DNA of 6,294 nt, taken from contig JAJRVI010000199.1 of assembly GCA_024277405.1 (NCBI GenBank), positions 1-6,294 on the forward strand, given 5' to 3'. The notes beneath the pieces were generated by a model, which was not told the origin of the DNA, ran no database searches, and saw nothing but the letters and a program-made list of their open reading frames with translations. The position numbers and the translations under genes are program-made. Positions 1-5,611 of this stretch are shown piece after piece; position 1 is the stretch's first letter, and each line of letters opens with the position of its first letter. The stretch comes from Fidelibacterota bacterium (GTDB lineage: Bacteria; Bipolaricaulota; Bipolaricaulia; Bipolaricaulales; Bipolaricaulaceae).

Positions 1-226
1 CGGAGCGGCGCAGCGCCAAGAGCTCCCCGATCTCCCCCAGCGCGAACCCGAGGCCCTGGGCCCGCTTGATGAACACCACGGTGGATACGGCATCGGGCGG
101 ATACAGGCGGTAACCGGACGGGCTTCGTCGTGGCGGGGGAAGAAGGCCTCGTCGCTCGTAATAGCGCAGGGTGGACCGCTTAACTCCACAACGCTCGGCG
201 AGCTGCCCCGTGGTCAAGCACTCCAT
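1..226 (-). CDS. MerR-family transcriptional regulator (N-terminal part, runs off left edge)
   Basis: This is a 75-codon 5' portion, with the stop beyond the window. It begins MECLTTGQLAERCGVKRSTL and continues with RYYERRGLLPP and SGYRLY. That is the canonical MerR winged helix: the helix-turn-helix covers about residues 7-26, the wing residues 28-47, and the second HTH-like helix (FIKRAQGLGF) starts near residue 54. MerR proteins bind as dimers in long promoter spacers and untwist them when the effector binds. The effector-binding C-terminus, including any Hg- or metal-binding cysteines, is not in view, so the ligand cannot be called. The mer/ars neighbourhood makes a metal or thiol-reactive effector plausible. 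The ATG at 224-226 is chosen because it gives the usual 'M..LT.GQLA' start and no in-frame start lies upstream. No Shine-Dalgarno precedes it. The stretch before it is a MerR-type promoter, so autoregulation is likely. Confidence 0.9.
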   Translation of the reverse strand, partial: MECLTTGQLAERCGVKRSTLRYYERRGLLPPPRRSPSGYRLYPPDAVSTVVFIKRAQGLGFALGEIGELLALRRS

Positions 227-235
227 CGCACAGGG

Positions 236-267
236 ACTATAACCCTGGCACCGTGGTGCCAGGTCAA
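236..267 (-). promoter_or_regulatory. MerR-type promoter with palindromic operator in a 20-bp spacer
   Basis: On the minus strand a -35 box TTGACC (267-262) and a -10 box TATAGT (241-236) are separated by 20 bp. This is longer than the sigma70 optimum and is the hallmark of MerR-controlled promoters. The spacer region is filled by a perfect dyad with 9-bp arms, CCTGGCACC-AC-GGTGCCAGG (244-263). The expected transcription start, about 7 nt past the -10, falls near 229. That is only a few bases before the merR ATG at 226, so the message would be essentially leaderless. The promoter immediately precedes the regulator, so it probably drives the merR gene itself and whatever follows to the left. 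The boxes and dyad are seen directly; the regulation is inferred from the family. Confidence 0.8.
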
Positions 268-283
268 GGCGGGGCTCACCCGA

Positions 284-453
284 TCACTCGGCGCAGCAGC
301 TCAGGCGGGTGACGTCCCGGGTGAAGGATTGGGCCACGAGCCGCAGCGCCTCGGAAAGAGTGGGGTAGACGTGGATAGCGTCGGCGAGGTCGGCCACCGT
401 GAGCTCAAGGCGCACCGCCAGGGCCGCCTCGTTCACCGTCTCCGTCGCCTGGC
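284..453 (-). pseudogene. Truncated second mercuric reductase: C-terminal remnant of merA
   Basis: The minus strand encodes about 56 codons matching the C-terminal dimerisation domain of the complete MerA at 4168-5565. It reads ATETVNEAALAV, then IHVYPTLSEALRL, and ends SFTRDVTRLSCCAE-stop (TGA at 284-286). The final 27 residues are identical to the full gene, including the vicinal Cys pair that receives Hg(II) and the substrate-site Tyr. By eye, nucleotide identity to 4171-4337 is about 80%, and about 90% over the last 26 codons. The first ten differences counted from the stop are all synonymous third-position changes. FAD, NADPH and redox-CxxxxC regions are absent, and there is no start codon with a ribosome-binding site. 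The open frame continues without homology to about 529. It is a relic of a separate, once functional merA, not a working enzyme. Confidence 0.85.
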
Positions 454-585
454 AGCCTTCAGGGCCGCGAGTTTCGTGGAGGGGGGACCCAAAGGACCTT
501 GATTCACTGTCACTGCATCCCCTCCGAGCTCATGGAAGTATCACCACTTATCCTCGCTTCCGGACCCCATGATCCCCCAGGAAGG
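442..585 (+). pseudogene. Decayed internal fragment of an ArsR-family repressor gene
   Basis: The plus strand aligns with about residues 50-97 of the intact ArsR at 2705-3061 (nucleotides about 2854-2996). The best part reads L-A-A-F-R-A-A-S-F-V-E-G-G-P-K-G-P against LSALRAAGFVEGEHRGP. The block tcagggccgcg is shared exactly at 459-469 and 2871-2881, as are longer interrupted runs. Decay is clear. A TGA at 500-502 replaces the conserved Trp codon of the wing, and a single-base deletion lies near 505-507. After that the shifted frame still gives IPSELM...PLILA against IPTQLL...RPFLA. A net 2-nt gain near 570-578 is needed to follow the match to about 585. The fragment lacks the start, the metal-site helix and the true C-terminus. 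The left edge overlaps the merA remnant by about 10 bp, so the exact junction is uncertain. Homology is secure for 455-565 and weaker at both ends. Confidence 0.72.
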
Positions 586-612
586 TATGCCCCTGCGGGC
601 GGTCCATGCCGC

Positions 613-729
613 CTACGCACCCGTTTCGTTCCGGAGCCCCTCGGCGAGACCCCTGAAGGTCTCGGAAAAATCCGCTGGGGACAGCAGGCGCATCGTTGTC
701 TCCTGTATGCCTCCGATGGGGTGGAACAT
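613..729 (-). other. Possible small ORF downstream of the thioredoxin gene, unassigned
   Basis: This ORF has 38 codons from the ATG at 727-729. A better start is the internal ATG at 691-693, which has an AGGAG six bases upstream and gives a 26-residue peptide beginning MRLLSPADFSETFRGLAEGL and ending in TAG at 613-615. It follows the thioredoxin-like gene by 19 bp (55 bp from the internal start) on the same strand, so it could be a last operon member. It could also be the 5' stump of a gene cut by the rearrangement that left the merA and arsR remnants to its left. I do not recognise the sequence. Apart from this ORF, nothing else supportable was found in 586-748. A weak 6-bp hairpin (TGGGGT...ACCCCA on the minus strand, about 719-738) has no T-tract. 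Confidence 0.25.
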
Positions 730-748
730 TCTCTACCCCACCAAAAGC

Positions 749-985
749 TCACGCTCCCTTAAGCCAGCCCTTGATCTCTTCCACTGAGGGGATGCGACCG
801 GAGCACTTGATCTCCCCGTCGATGGCCAGGGCCGGGGTCACCATCACCCCCCGGGCGGTGATCTCAACCAGGTCGTCCACCTTGATGATTTCCGCCTCGA
901 TCCCCAGCTCCCGCACCGCTTGCGCGGCGTTCCGTTCCGTGGCTTGACACTTAGGACAGCCCGTCCCCAACACCTCGATCTTCAT
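749..985 (-). CDS. Small thioredoxin-like redox protein (TM0996/'redox-active disulfide protein 2' type)
   Basis: This 78-residue single thioredoxin-fold protein is cytosolic, with no signal peptide. It begins MKIEVLGTGCPKCQATERNA and has the active-site CPKC at Cys10/Cys13 after the first strand. A cis-Pro occurs at residue 51 in VMVTPAL, followed by IDGEIKCSGRIPS with an extra Cys61, and the protein ends near the final helix. The length matches the miniature glutaredoxin-like family. Members are commonly found beside DUF318 permeases and ArsR regulators, which is exactly the context here. The gene starts 19 bp after the permease stop and has a strong AGGAGGTG ribosome-binding site 4 bases before ATG. 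It is therefore the third gene of the arsR-permease operon. The likely role is to reduce a permease disulfide or a thiol-bound metalloid substrate; this is inferred from context. The family is secure, the substrate unknown. Confidence 0.9.
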   Translation of the reverse strand: MKIEVLGTGCPKCQATERNAAQAVRELGIEAEIIKVDDLVEITARGVMVTPALAIDGEIKCSGRIPSVEEIKGWLKGA

Positions 986-1004
986 ACTACACCTCCTTTT
1001 TTCC

Positions 1005-2318
1005 TCACGGCCCCACCACCGTCCCGTAGAGCTTTCCGGTGAGGGTGGCGGCGATCACCACCAATGTCACGTAGACGAGCGTCTTTTTGGTTCCCATGAT
1101 GCGGCGGATGACGAGCATGTTGGGCAGGGAAAGCGCCGGCCCCGCCAAAAGCAGGGCCAGGGCCGGCCCCGGCCCCATTCCCGCCCCAATAAGCCCCTGC
1201 AGGATCGGGACCTCGGTGAGGGTGGCGAAGTACATCAACGCCCCGGCCACCGAGGCGATGGCGCACGCCGCCCAGGAATTCCCCCCTACCGCGACCTGGA
1301 TCCAACGGGCCGGGATCAACGCCTCGCTCCCCGGTCGCCCGAGCAAGAACCCCGCCACCAGCACGCCGCCGAAAAGATACGGCAAGATCATCTTTGCGTA
1401 ATCCCAGGTGGAGTGCATCCACGCCCCGCCCTCCGCCCGCTCCATCCAGAAGGGGATGAGCGAAAGCAGAACGAATAGGAAGAAGCCAGCCACTGCGAAC
1501 CGGTAGCGCCACAGGGCTGTATAAGCATTCGGAGTGTACTCGGTAGAGAGGATCTCCGATTTAGCCACGCGCACTATCTCTCCGGTCTCGGGGAGTTTTA
1601 CCAAAAGGCGTTCAGCCTCCTCGCCGGCGCGGATGCCCGTGATCACGGTCCCATCGGCTAGGTGTAGGGTCACGGAACTCGGCCGCCCCCAGTTGGCGAA
1701 GACAAGCACCGCGATCATCAGGGCAAACAGGACGGCCGTCTTCCAAAGCGGCCGCTTGGGCCTTTCTGGCTCAGGCATGGTCATGGCCGCCTCGGCTTTC
1801 TTTTGCTCCTCTCTCCGGAAGATGAGATGCATGGAGAGGCCAATAACAATGGAGAAGAGCACCGCCCCGATGGCCCGGGCCAGGCCCAGGGATGCCCCTA
1901 GCACCCGAGCGGTGAGGATGATGGCCAGGATATTGATGGCCGGTCCGGAGTAGAGGAAGGCGATGGCCGGTCCCAGCCCCGCCCCCCGCCGGTAGATCCC
2001 GGCGAACAGGGGCAAAACGGTGCAGGAACAGACGGCCAGGATCGTCCCCGAGACCGAGGCCACGCCGTAGGCCAAGACCTTCTTGGCCCGGTACCCCAGG
2101 TACCGGATCACCGCCTGCTGGGAGATGAACACGGATATCGCCCCGGCGATGAAGAAGGCGGGAACAAGACAGGTGAGGACGTGCTGGCGCGCGTACTCCT
2201 GCAGCATCAGGAAGGCCTCGGTCAGGGCCTTCTCAACCTTGGGGTGGGAGAAAGGGACGAAGTAGGAGAACAGGAACGTCCCCGCGATCCAGGCAAAGAT
2301 CTTGAGTTCCCGTTTCAT
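1005..2318 (-). CDS. ArsP/DUF318-family membrane permease (UPF0718)
   Basis: This is a 437-residue polytopic inner-membrane protein with two homologous halves. The first has transmembrane segments near residues 7-22, 48-66, 83-106, 116-137 and 148-166. It carries the family motif AVCSCTVLPLFAGIY (residues 95-109) and then GPAIAFLYSGPAINILAI. The second half repeats this as LTEVPILQGLIGAGMGPGPA and LLLAGPALSLPNMLVI (about 367-404). After TM segment 192-209 a hydrophilic, beta-rich insert (about 211-262, LHLADGTVITGIRAGEEAER) separates the halves, and a charged linker lies at 167-191. Some ArsP relatives export trivalent organoarsenicals, while others have no known substrate. The start codon overlaps the arsR stop as ATGA (2315-2318), with GGGAGG 4 bases upstream, so translation is probably coupled. 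The ArsR partner suggests arsenic or another thiol-reactive toxicant. Family is confident; substrate is not. Confidence 0.87.
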   Translation of the reverse strand: MKRELKIFAWIAGTFLFSYFVPFSHPKVEKALTEAFLMLQEYARQHVLTCLVPAFFIAGAISVFISQQAVIRYLGYRAKKVLAYGVASVSGTILAVCSCTVLPLFAGIYRRGAGLGPAIAFLYSGPAINILAIILTARVLGASLGLARAIGAVLFSIVIGLSMHLIFRREEQKKAEAAMTMPEPERPKRPLWKTAVLFALMIAVLVFANWGRPSSVTLHLADGTVITGIRAGEEAERLLVKLPETGEIVRVAKSEILSTEYTPNAYTALWRYRFAVAGFFLFVLLSLIPFWMERAEGGAWMHSTWDYAKMILPYLFGGVLVAGFLLGRPGSEALIPARWIQVAVGGNSWAACAIASVAGALMYFATLTEVPILQGLIGAGMGPGPALALLLAGPALSLPNMLVIRRIMGTKKTLVYVTLVVIAATLTGKLYGTVVGP

Positions 2319-2599
2319 ACCGCCTCCCTTTCGCAGGCCAGGCTATCCAGGCACCGGAGCAGGGTAGGGATCTCCGGGTTAGCCAGGCGCCAGAGGATCC
2401 GCACCCCATCCCGGCGGGACTCCACCAGGCCCGCCCGGGAGAGTACCGCCAGGTGCCGGGAGACCACCGAGGGATCAAGGGAAAGGAGCGGGACGAGCTC
2501 GCAGCCGCAGCGCTCCCCCTCCTCCAAGATCCTGAGGATCCTCACCCGGACAGGGCTGGCCAGGGCCTTGGCGATCTGGGCGACCTTCTTTTCGTCCAT
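2315..2599 (-). CDS. arsR: ArsR/SmtB-family metalloregulatory repressor, first gene of the permease operon
   Basis: This 94-residue winged-helix repressor has helices MDEKKVAQIAKALASPVRVR and ILRILEEGER, then CGCEL. The CGC at Cys31/Cys33 sits at the site of the arsenite-binding CVC motif of classical ArsR proteins. The recognition helix follows (SLDPSVVSRHLAVLSRAGLV, about 40-59), then the beta wing (ESRRDGVRILWRL). Two further cysteines, Cys83 and Cys89, lie near the C-terminus and could supply a third thiol ligand. The start ATG at 2597-2599 is chosen because AAGGAG lies 5 bases upstream and it gives the normal family length. The open frame upstream reads through the promoter and is spurious. 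The stop overlaps the permease ATG by 4 bp. The protein presumably represses its own operon through the TTGCA-N6-TGCAA site and is released by As(III) or Sb(III); this is inferred. Confidence 0.9.
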   Translation of the reverse strand: MDEKKVAQIAKALASPVRVRILRILEEGERCGCELVPLLSLDPSVVSRHLAVLSRAGLVESRRDGVRILWRLANPEIPTLLRCLDSLACEREAV

Positions 2600-2616
2600 C
2601 TCCGCTCCTTGTCTTT

Positions 2617-2632
2617 TTGCACAATCTTGCAA
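2617..2632 (-). promoter_or_regulatory. Likely ArsR operator for the permease operon
   Basis: The inverted repeat TTGCA-N6-TGCAA lies just downstream of the -10 box and covers the predicted transcription start of the minus-strand arsR. A bound repressor dimer there would block initiation. The same TGCAA/TTGCA half-sites recur at the opposite promoter (2686-2705), which supports a regulatory function. The repeat is seen directly; the binding protein is inferred. Confidence 0.6.
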
Positions 2633-2635
2633 TGA

Positions 2636-2664
2636 ATGGTAGCGCCTGCTTCCCACCCTGTCAA
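2636..2664 (-). promoter_or_regulatory. Sigma70-type promoter of the arsR-permease-thioredoxin operon
   Basis: On the minus strand a perfect -35 TTGACA (2664-2659) and a -10 TACCAT (2641-2636) are separated by exactly 17 bp. The predicted start is near 2629, giving a leader of about 30 nt that contains the AAGGAG ribosome-binding site of arsR. Confidence 0.75.
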
Positions 2665-2667
2665 GCC

Positions 2668-2696
2668 TTGATGGGGAGGAATATCTGCAATAAACT
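2668..2696 (+). promoter_or_regulatory. Sigma70-type promoter of the arsR-acr3 operon, likely leaderless
   Basis: A -35 TTGATG (2668-2673) and a -10 TAAACT (2691-2696) are separated by 17 bp. The predicted start lies near 2703 and the arsR ATG at 2705, so the transcript would have almost no leader. No Shine-Dalgarno stands at a usable distance; the nearest GGAGG is at 2676-2680, about 25 bases away and inside the promoter spacer. The -35 box lies 3 bp from the -35 of the opposing promoter. Confidence 0.65.
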
Positions 2697-2705
2697 GCAA
2701 TTGCA
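2686..2705 (+). promoter_or_regulatory. Likely ArsR operator of the arsR-acr3 operon
   Basis: Three half-sites are packed together: TGCAA (2686-2690), TGCAA (2696-2700) and TTGCA (2701-2705). The last two form the perfect palindrome TGCAATTGCA. They cover the -10 box and run to the first base of the arsR start codon, so bound protein would block the promoter. The spacing differs from the TTGCA-N6-TGCAA site of the other operon. The two ArsR proteins may therefore share half-sites but use different geometry. Confidence 0.55.
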
Positions 2706-3061
2706 TGGCGTCGCAAACAGAACTGGCAAAGCGCCTTAGGGCACTGGCGCATCCCACAAGGGTCCGGATCCTGGGGCTCCTCCTCGCGGTGGATAGCTCG
2801 GTGTGCGTGTGCGAGCTCGCCGACGCCCTCCGGCTCCCGGATTACAAAATCTCCCGCCACCTCTCCGCTCTCAGGGCCGCGGGCTTCGTGGAGGGGGAAC
2901 ACCGAGGCCCTTGGGTCTACTACCGCCCCATACCCACCCAGCTCCTCTCGGCTCTGCGGCCGTTCCTCGCCCCAGAGCCCGAGGACCTCAGGAGGCTCAA
3001 GGCGCGGATGCGCAAACGCAAAGGGGGCCTGTGCGTGATCGGACCCAAGGGAGGCGACTGA
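2705..3061 (+). CDS. arsR: ArsR/SmtB-family arsenic-responsive repressor, first gene of the acr3 operon
   Basis: This 118-residue winged-helix repressor has N-terminal helices MASQTELAKRLRALAHPTRV. The metal motif SSVCVCELAD (Cys34/Cys36) is a close match to the As(III)-binding ELCVCDL motif of classical ArsR. The recognition helix is about 44-62 (LPDYKISRHLSALRAAGFV) and the wing is GEHRGPWVYYRP. A basic C-terminal tail (RMRKRKGGLCVIGPKGGD) adds Cys110, which could complete a three-thiol arsenite site. The ATG at 2705 is the only sensible start, as no in-frame start lies upstream; it lacks a ribosome-binding site, which suggests leaderless translation. Its stop overlaps the acr3 start by one base (TGATG at 3059-3063), so the two genes are coupled. 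The protein presumably represses the divergent promoter region and senses arsenite. A decayed relative lies at 442-585. Confidence 0.92.
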   Translation: MASQTELAKRLRALAHPTRVRILGLLLAVDSSVCVCELADALRLPDYKISRHLSALRAAGFVEGEHRGPWVYYRPIPTQLLSALRPFLAPEPEDLRRLKARMRKRKGGLCVIGPKGGD

Positions 3062-4122
3062 TGGCCAAAGAGAAGGGCCTCTCCACGTTCGAAAGGTATC
3101 TCTCGGTTTGGGTTGCGCTTTGTATCTTGGCCGGGATCGGGGTCGGCTGGCTTTTCTCCGTCTTCCCCGAGCTCCTCAAGAAGGCCGAGGTGGCCCATCT
3201 TTCCATCCCCGTGGCGATCCTCATCTGGCTCATGATCTACCCCATGATGGTCCAGATCGACTTCTCCCGGATCGTGGAGGCGGGAAAACGCCCCAAGGGC
3301 CTGACCCTCACCTTGACTATCAACTGGGCGATCAAGCCCTTCACCATGGCCGGGATCTCCGCCTTGTTTCTGTTCGTGTTCTTCAAGGCTTGGATCCCAC
3401 CGGACCTCGCCCGGGAGTATTATGCCGGGGCGGTCCTCCTCGGGGCGGCCCCCTGTACCGCCATGGTGTTCGTGTGGAGCTACCTCTCCCGGGGCGATCC
3501 CGCCTACACCCTGATCCAGGTGGCGTTGAACGATTTGGTGCTCGTCCTCCTCTACGCTCCCATCGTGAAGGGTCTCCTCGGCCTTTCGCGCATCTACGTC
3601 CCCTACGATACGGTCCTCCTTTCGGTGGTGCTTTATGTGGTCATGCCCCTTTCCCTGGGGTACCTCTCCCGCCGGTGGCTCCTTTTCCGCCGGGGGGAGG
3701 CGTGGTTCGAGGGGGTGTTCCTCAGGCGATTGCGGCCGGTGACCATCGGGGGGCTGCTTTTCACCCTGGTCATCCTCTTCTCCTACCAGGGGGAACAGAT
3801 CATCCAGAACCCAAGTCACATCTTTCTGATCGCGGTACCGCTAGCTATCCAGACCTTCTTCATCTTCACCCTGGGATACGGGGCGGCCTGGCTCATCAGG
3901 ATCCCGCATCCGGTGGCGGCTCCGGCGGCCCAGATCGGGGCCAGTAACTTTTTCGAGCTCGCGGTGGCGGTGGCGATCTCCCTCTTCGGTCTCGAGTCCG
4001 GGGCGGCCCTGTCCACAGCGATGGGGGGGCTGGAGGAGGTGCCCATCATGCTCACCTTGGTGTGGATCGCCAACAAGACACGCCCATGGTTCGAGGGACG
4101 CGTCGTGGGCACACCAAACTGA
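3061..4122 (+). CDS. acr3: ACR3-family arsenite efflux transporter
   Basis: This 353-residue inner-membrane protein of the ACR3 branch of the BASS superfamily expels As(III), and in some members Sb(III), driven by the proton-motive force. About ten hydrophobic segments are visible. Diagnostic stretches include IPVAILIWLMIYPMMVQIDF (49-68), GAAPCTAMVFVWSYLSRGDP (128-147), IGASNFFELAVAVAISLFGL (292-311) and EEVPIMLTLVWIANKTRPWF (325-344). Cys132 matches the single conserved cysteine essential in ACR3 proteins, and Glu326 matches the conserved acidic residue of the EVP motif. Length is typical. The ATG at 3061 has GGGAGG 6 bases upstream. An in-frame extension to 2803 merely overlaps arsR in another frame. 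It is the second gene of the arsR-acr3 operon. No arsC is in the window, so arsenate reduction must be encoded elsewhere or may not occur. Confidence 0.95.
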   Translation: MAKEKGLSTFERYLSVWVALCILAGIGVGWLFSVFPELLKKAEVAHLSIPVAILIWLMIYPMMVQIDFSRIVEAGKRPKGLTLTLTINWAIKPFTMAGISALFLFVFFKAWIPPDLAREYYAGAVLLGAAPCTAMVFVWSYLSRGDPAYTLIQVALNDLVLVLLYAPIVKGLLGLSRIYVPYDTVLLSVVLYVVMPLSLGYLSRRWLLFRRGEAWFEGVFLRRLRPVTIGGLLFTLVILFSYQGEQIIQNPSHIFLIAVPLAIQTFFIFTLGYGAAWLIRIPHPVAAPAAQIGASNFFELAVAVAISLFGLESGAALSTAMGGLEEVPIMLTLVWIANKTRPWFEGRVVGTPN

Positions 4123-4129
4123 GCGGTCC

Positions 4130-4139
4130 TCTACGTAGA
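4130..4139. repeat. 10-bp perfect palindrome between convergent acr3 and merA
   Basis: TCTACGTAGA lies in the 45-bp gap between the acr3 and merA stops. It is a perfect palindrome but short, has no loop and no T-tract on either side, and does not look like an intrinsic terminator. No better terminator is seen in the gap. Confidence 0.3.
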
Positions 4140-4167
4140 TCAAGCCGGAGGCGGGATAACCCCACTT

Positions 4168-5565
4168 CTACTCCGCGCAGCAGCTCAGGCGGGTCACGTC
4201 CCGGGTGAACGACTGGGCCACCAGCCGCAGCGCCTCGGACAGGGTGGGATATACATGAACGAACTCGGCGAGGTCGGAGACCTTGAGCCCCGACTTTATC
4301 GCCAGGGCCGCCTCGTGCACCACTTCCGCCGCCTGGGGCATGAAGAGATGCACCCCCAGGACCCGCCCGCTTCCTGCGTCGGCCACCATCTTCACCACCC
4401 CCTCGGCCTCCCGGATTGCCCGGGCTCGGGGGACGTACGCGAGATCCAATACACGACAGGCACAGCGGATCCCGCGGGCTTCCGCTTCTCCTTCGGTTAG
4501 TCCCACGGTCCCGATTTCGGGGTCGGTGAAGACCGCCCGGGGGATGACGCGGTAGTCCATGCGCCGGCCGGCGCCGGTAAGGGCGTTCTCGGCAGCAATG
4601 GCCCCCTCCCGGGCCGCCACCGGGGTGGCCATGGGGGGACCGACCACGTCCCCGGCGGCGAAGATGGGGGGTACCGATGTGCGCATCTCCGCGTCCACCC
4701 GGATGAACCCCCTGGGATCCGTCTCCACCCCCACGCGCTCGAGCCCGAGCCCTTCGGTGTTGGGAGCCCTGCCCGTGGCAAGGAGCAGATGTGTCCCGGA
4801 GAAGATTGCTGTCTTTTCCTCTTTGCGGACTGTGACGGCGATATCCCCCTCTTTCCCCTGGACGGAAACCACTTCGGCCCCGAGTTCCACCCCGATCCCC
4901 TCCGCCCGAAACCGCTCCGCCAGCGCACGGGAGATGACGGGTTCGAAGCTCGCAAGAAGCCGCGGCCCCCGCTCAAGGACCGTCACCTCAGCGCCCAGAC
5001 GCGAGAAAAGCTGGCCCAGCTCGCAGGCGATGTAGCCCCCACCCACGATGAGGAGCACCTCGGGGAGTTCCGTGAGCTCGAAGGCGGTGCGGCTGGTGAG
5101 GTAGGGAACTTCCTCCAAACCCGGGATCGCGGGGATGCGGGGCCGGGCCCCGGTGGCCACGATGACCTTTTCGGCCCGGAGCCTTTCCCCATCCGCCGCG
5201 AGCTCATGAGGGCCGAGGAACCGGGCTACCCCCTTCAGGAGCTCGATGTTCGGATCGCCCGCGGCGATGTCGAGGTACTTCTCCCGCCGGAGTTCCCCCA
5301 CAAGCTCGTCCTTCTGGGCGATCAAGGAGGCGAAGTCCGCCTCCCCCACCGTATTCAGACCGGGGAAGGGTGATCGCCGGGCGTCCCATAGCAATCCCGC
5401 CGCGTGGATGAGGTTCTTACTGGGGATGCAACCCCGGTTGACGCAGGTGCCTCCCACGATGTCATGCTCCACCAAGGCCACCTTGGCCCCGAGCTCGGAG
5501 GCCTTTATCGCGGCGGCGAACGCCGCGGAACCCGAACCCAGGATGACCAACCCATAAGCGGACAT
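4168..5565 (-). CDS. merA: Mercuric reductase (MerA), without N-terminal HMA domain
   Basis: This 465-residue cytosolic flavoprotein reduces Hg(II) to Hg(0) with NADPH. It has an FAD Rossmann motif VILGSGSAAFAAAI (7-20) and the redox site GGTCVNRGCIPSKN (Cys41/Cys46). The NADPH-binding motif is VGGGYIACELGQ (174-185), and the second FAD motif is IFAAGDVVGPP (301-311). The C-terminal dimerisation domain ends RLSCCAE, with the vicinal pair Cys462/Cys463 that delivers Hg(II) to the partner subunit. Tyr439 aligns with the substrate-site Tyr. The terminal CC distinguishes it from lipoamide dehydrogenase. The NmerA/HMA domain of Tn501-type enzymes is missing, as in many thermophile MerAs. The start at 5563-5565 has AAGGAGG 4 bases upstream; the longer open frame overlaps the YHS gene and is rejected. 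The gene follows the YHS gene by 46 bp, so both are likely cotranscribed. Confidence 0.94.
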   Translation of the reverse strand: MSAYGLVILGSGSAAFAAAIKASELGAKVALVEHDIVGGTCVNRGCIPSKNLIHAAGLLWDARRSPFPGLNTVGEADFASLIAQKDELVGELRREKYLDIAAGDPNIELLKGVARFLGPHELAADGERLRAEKVIVATGARPRIPAIPGLEEVPYLTSRTAFELTELPEVLLIVGGGYIACELGQLFSRLGAEVTVLERGPRLLASFEPVISRALAERFRAEGIGVELGAEVVSVQGKEGDIAVTVRKEEKTAIFSGTHLLLATGRAPNTEGLGLERVGVETDPRGFIRVDAEMRTSVPPIFAAGDVVGPPMATPVAAREGAIAAENALTGAGRRMDYRVIPRAVFTDPEIGTVGLTEGEAEARGIRCACRVLDLAYVPRARAIREAEGVVKMVADAGSGRVLGVHLFMPQAAEVVHEAALAIKSGLKVSDLAEFVHVYPTLSEALRLVAQSFTRDVTRLSCCAE

Positions 5566-5576
5566 CCTTCCTCCTT

Positions 5577-5596
5577 GCGGGCTTTTTTCGGCCCGG
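5577..5596 (-). other. Small hairpin immediately before the merA ribosome-binding site
   Basis: On the minus strand CGGGC-CGAAAAAA-GCCCG forms a 5-bp stem with an A-rich loop, ending one base before the AAGGAGG of merA. It could tune merA translation or stabilise a processed end. It is not a terminator, because no T-tract follows. The stem is short and may be incidental. Confidence 0.3.
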
Positions 5597-5611
5597 TCAT
5601 GCTTTTCCGCT

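Noticed and set aside
719..738. Intrinsic terminator after the thioredoxin gene
   Set aside because: The 6-bp stem TGGGGT/ACCCCA has a 12-nt loop and no T-tract on the minus strand.
499..762. 87-codon plus-strand frame near the left end as a gene
   Set aside because: Its first part is the frame-shifted arsR remnant and its end runs antisense into the thioredoxin gene. There is no credible ribosome-binding site.
2600..2902. N-terminal extension of the minus-strand ArsR
   Set aside because: It would run through both promoters and the other arsR gene. The ATG at 2599 has AAGGAG and gives the normal family length.
2920..3819. 299-codon open frame antisense to acr3, and a 279-codon frame at 3108-3947
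   Set aside because: Both are shadows of the acr3 gene in GC-rich DNA. Their translations are Gly/Pro/His/Arg-rich and without family motifs, while acr3 matches its family along its whole length.
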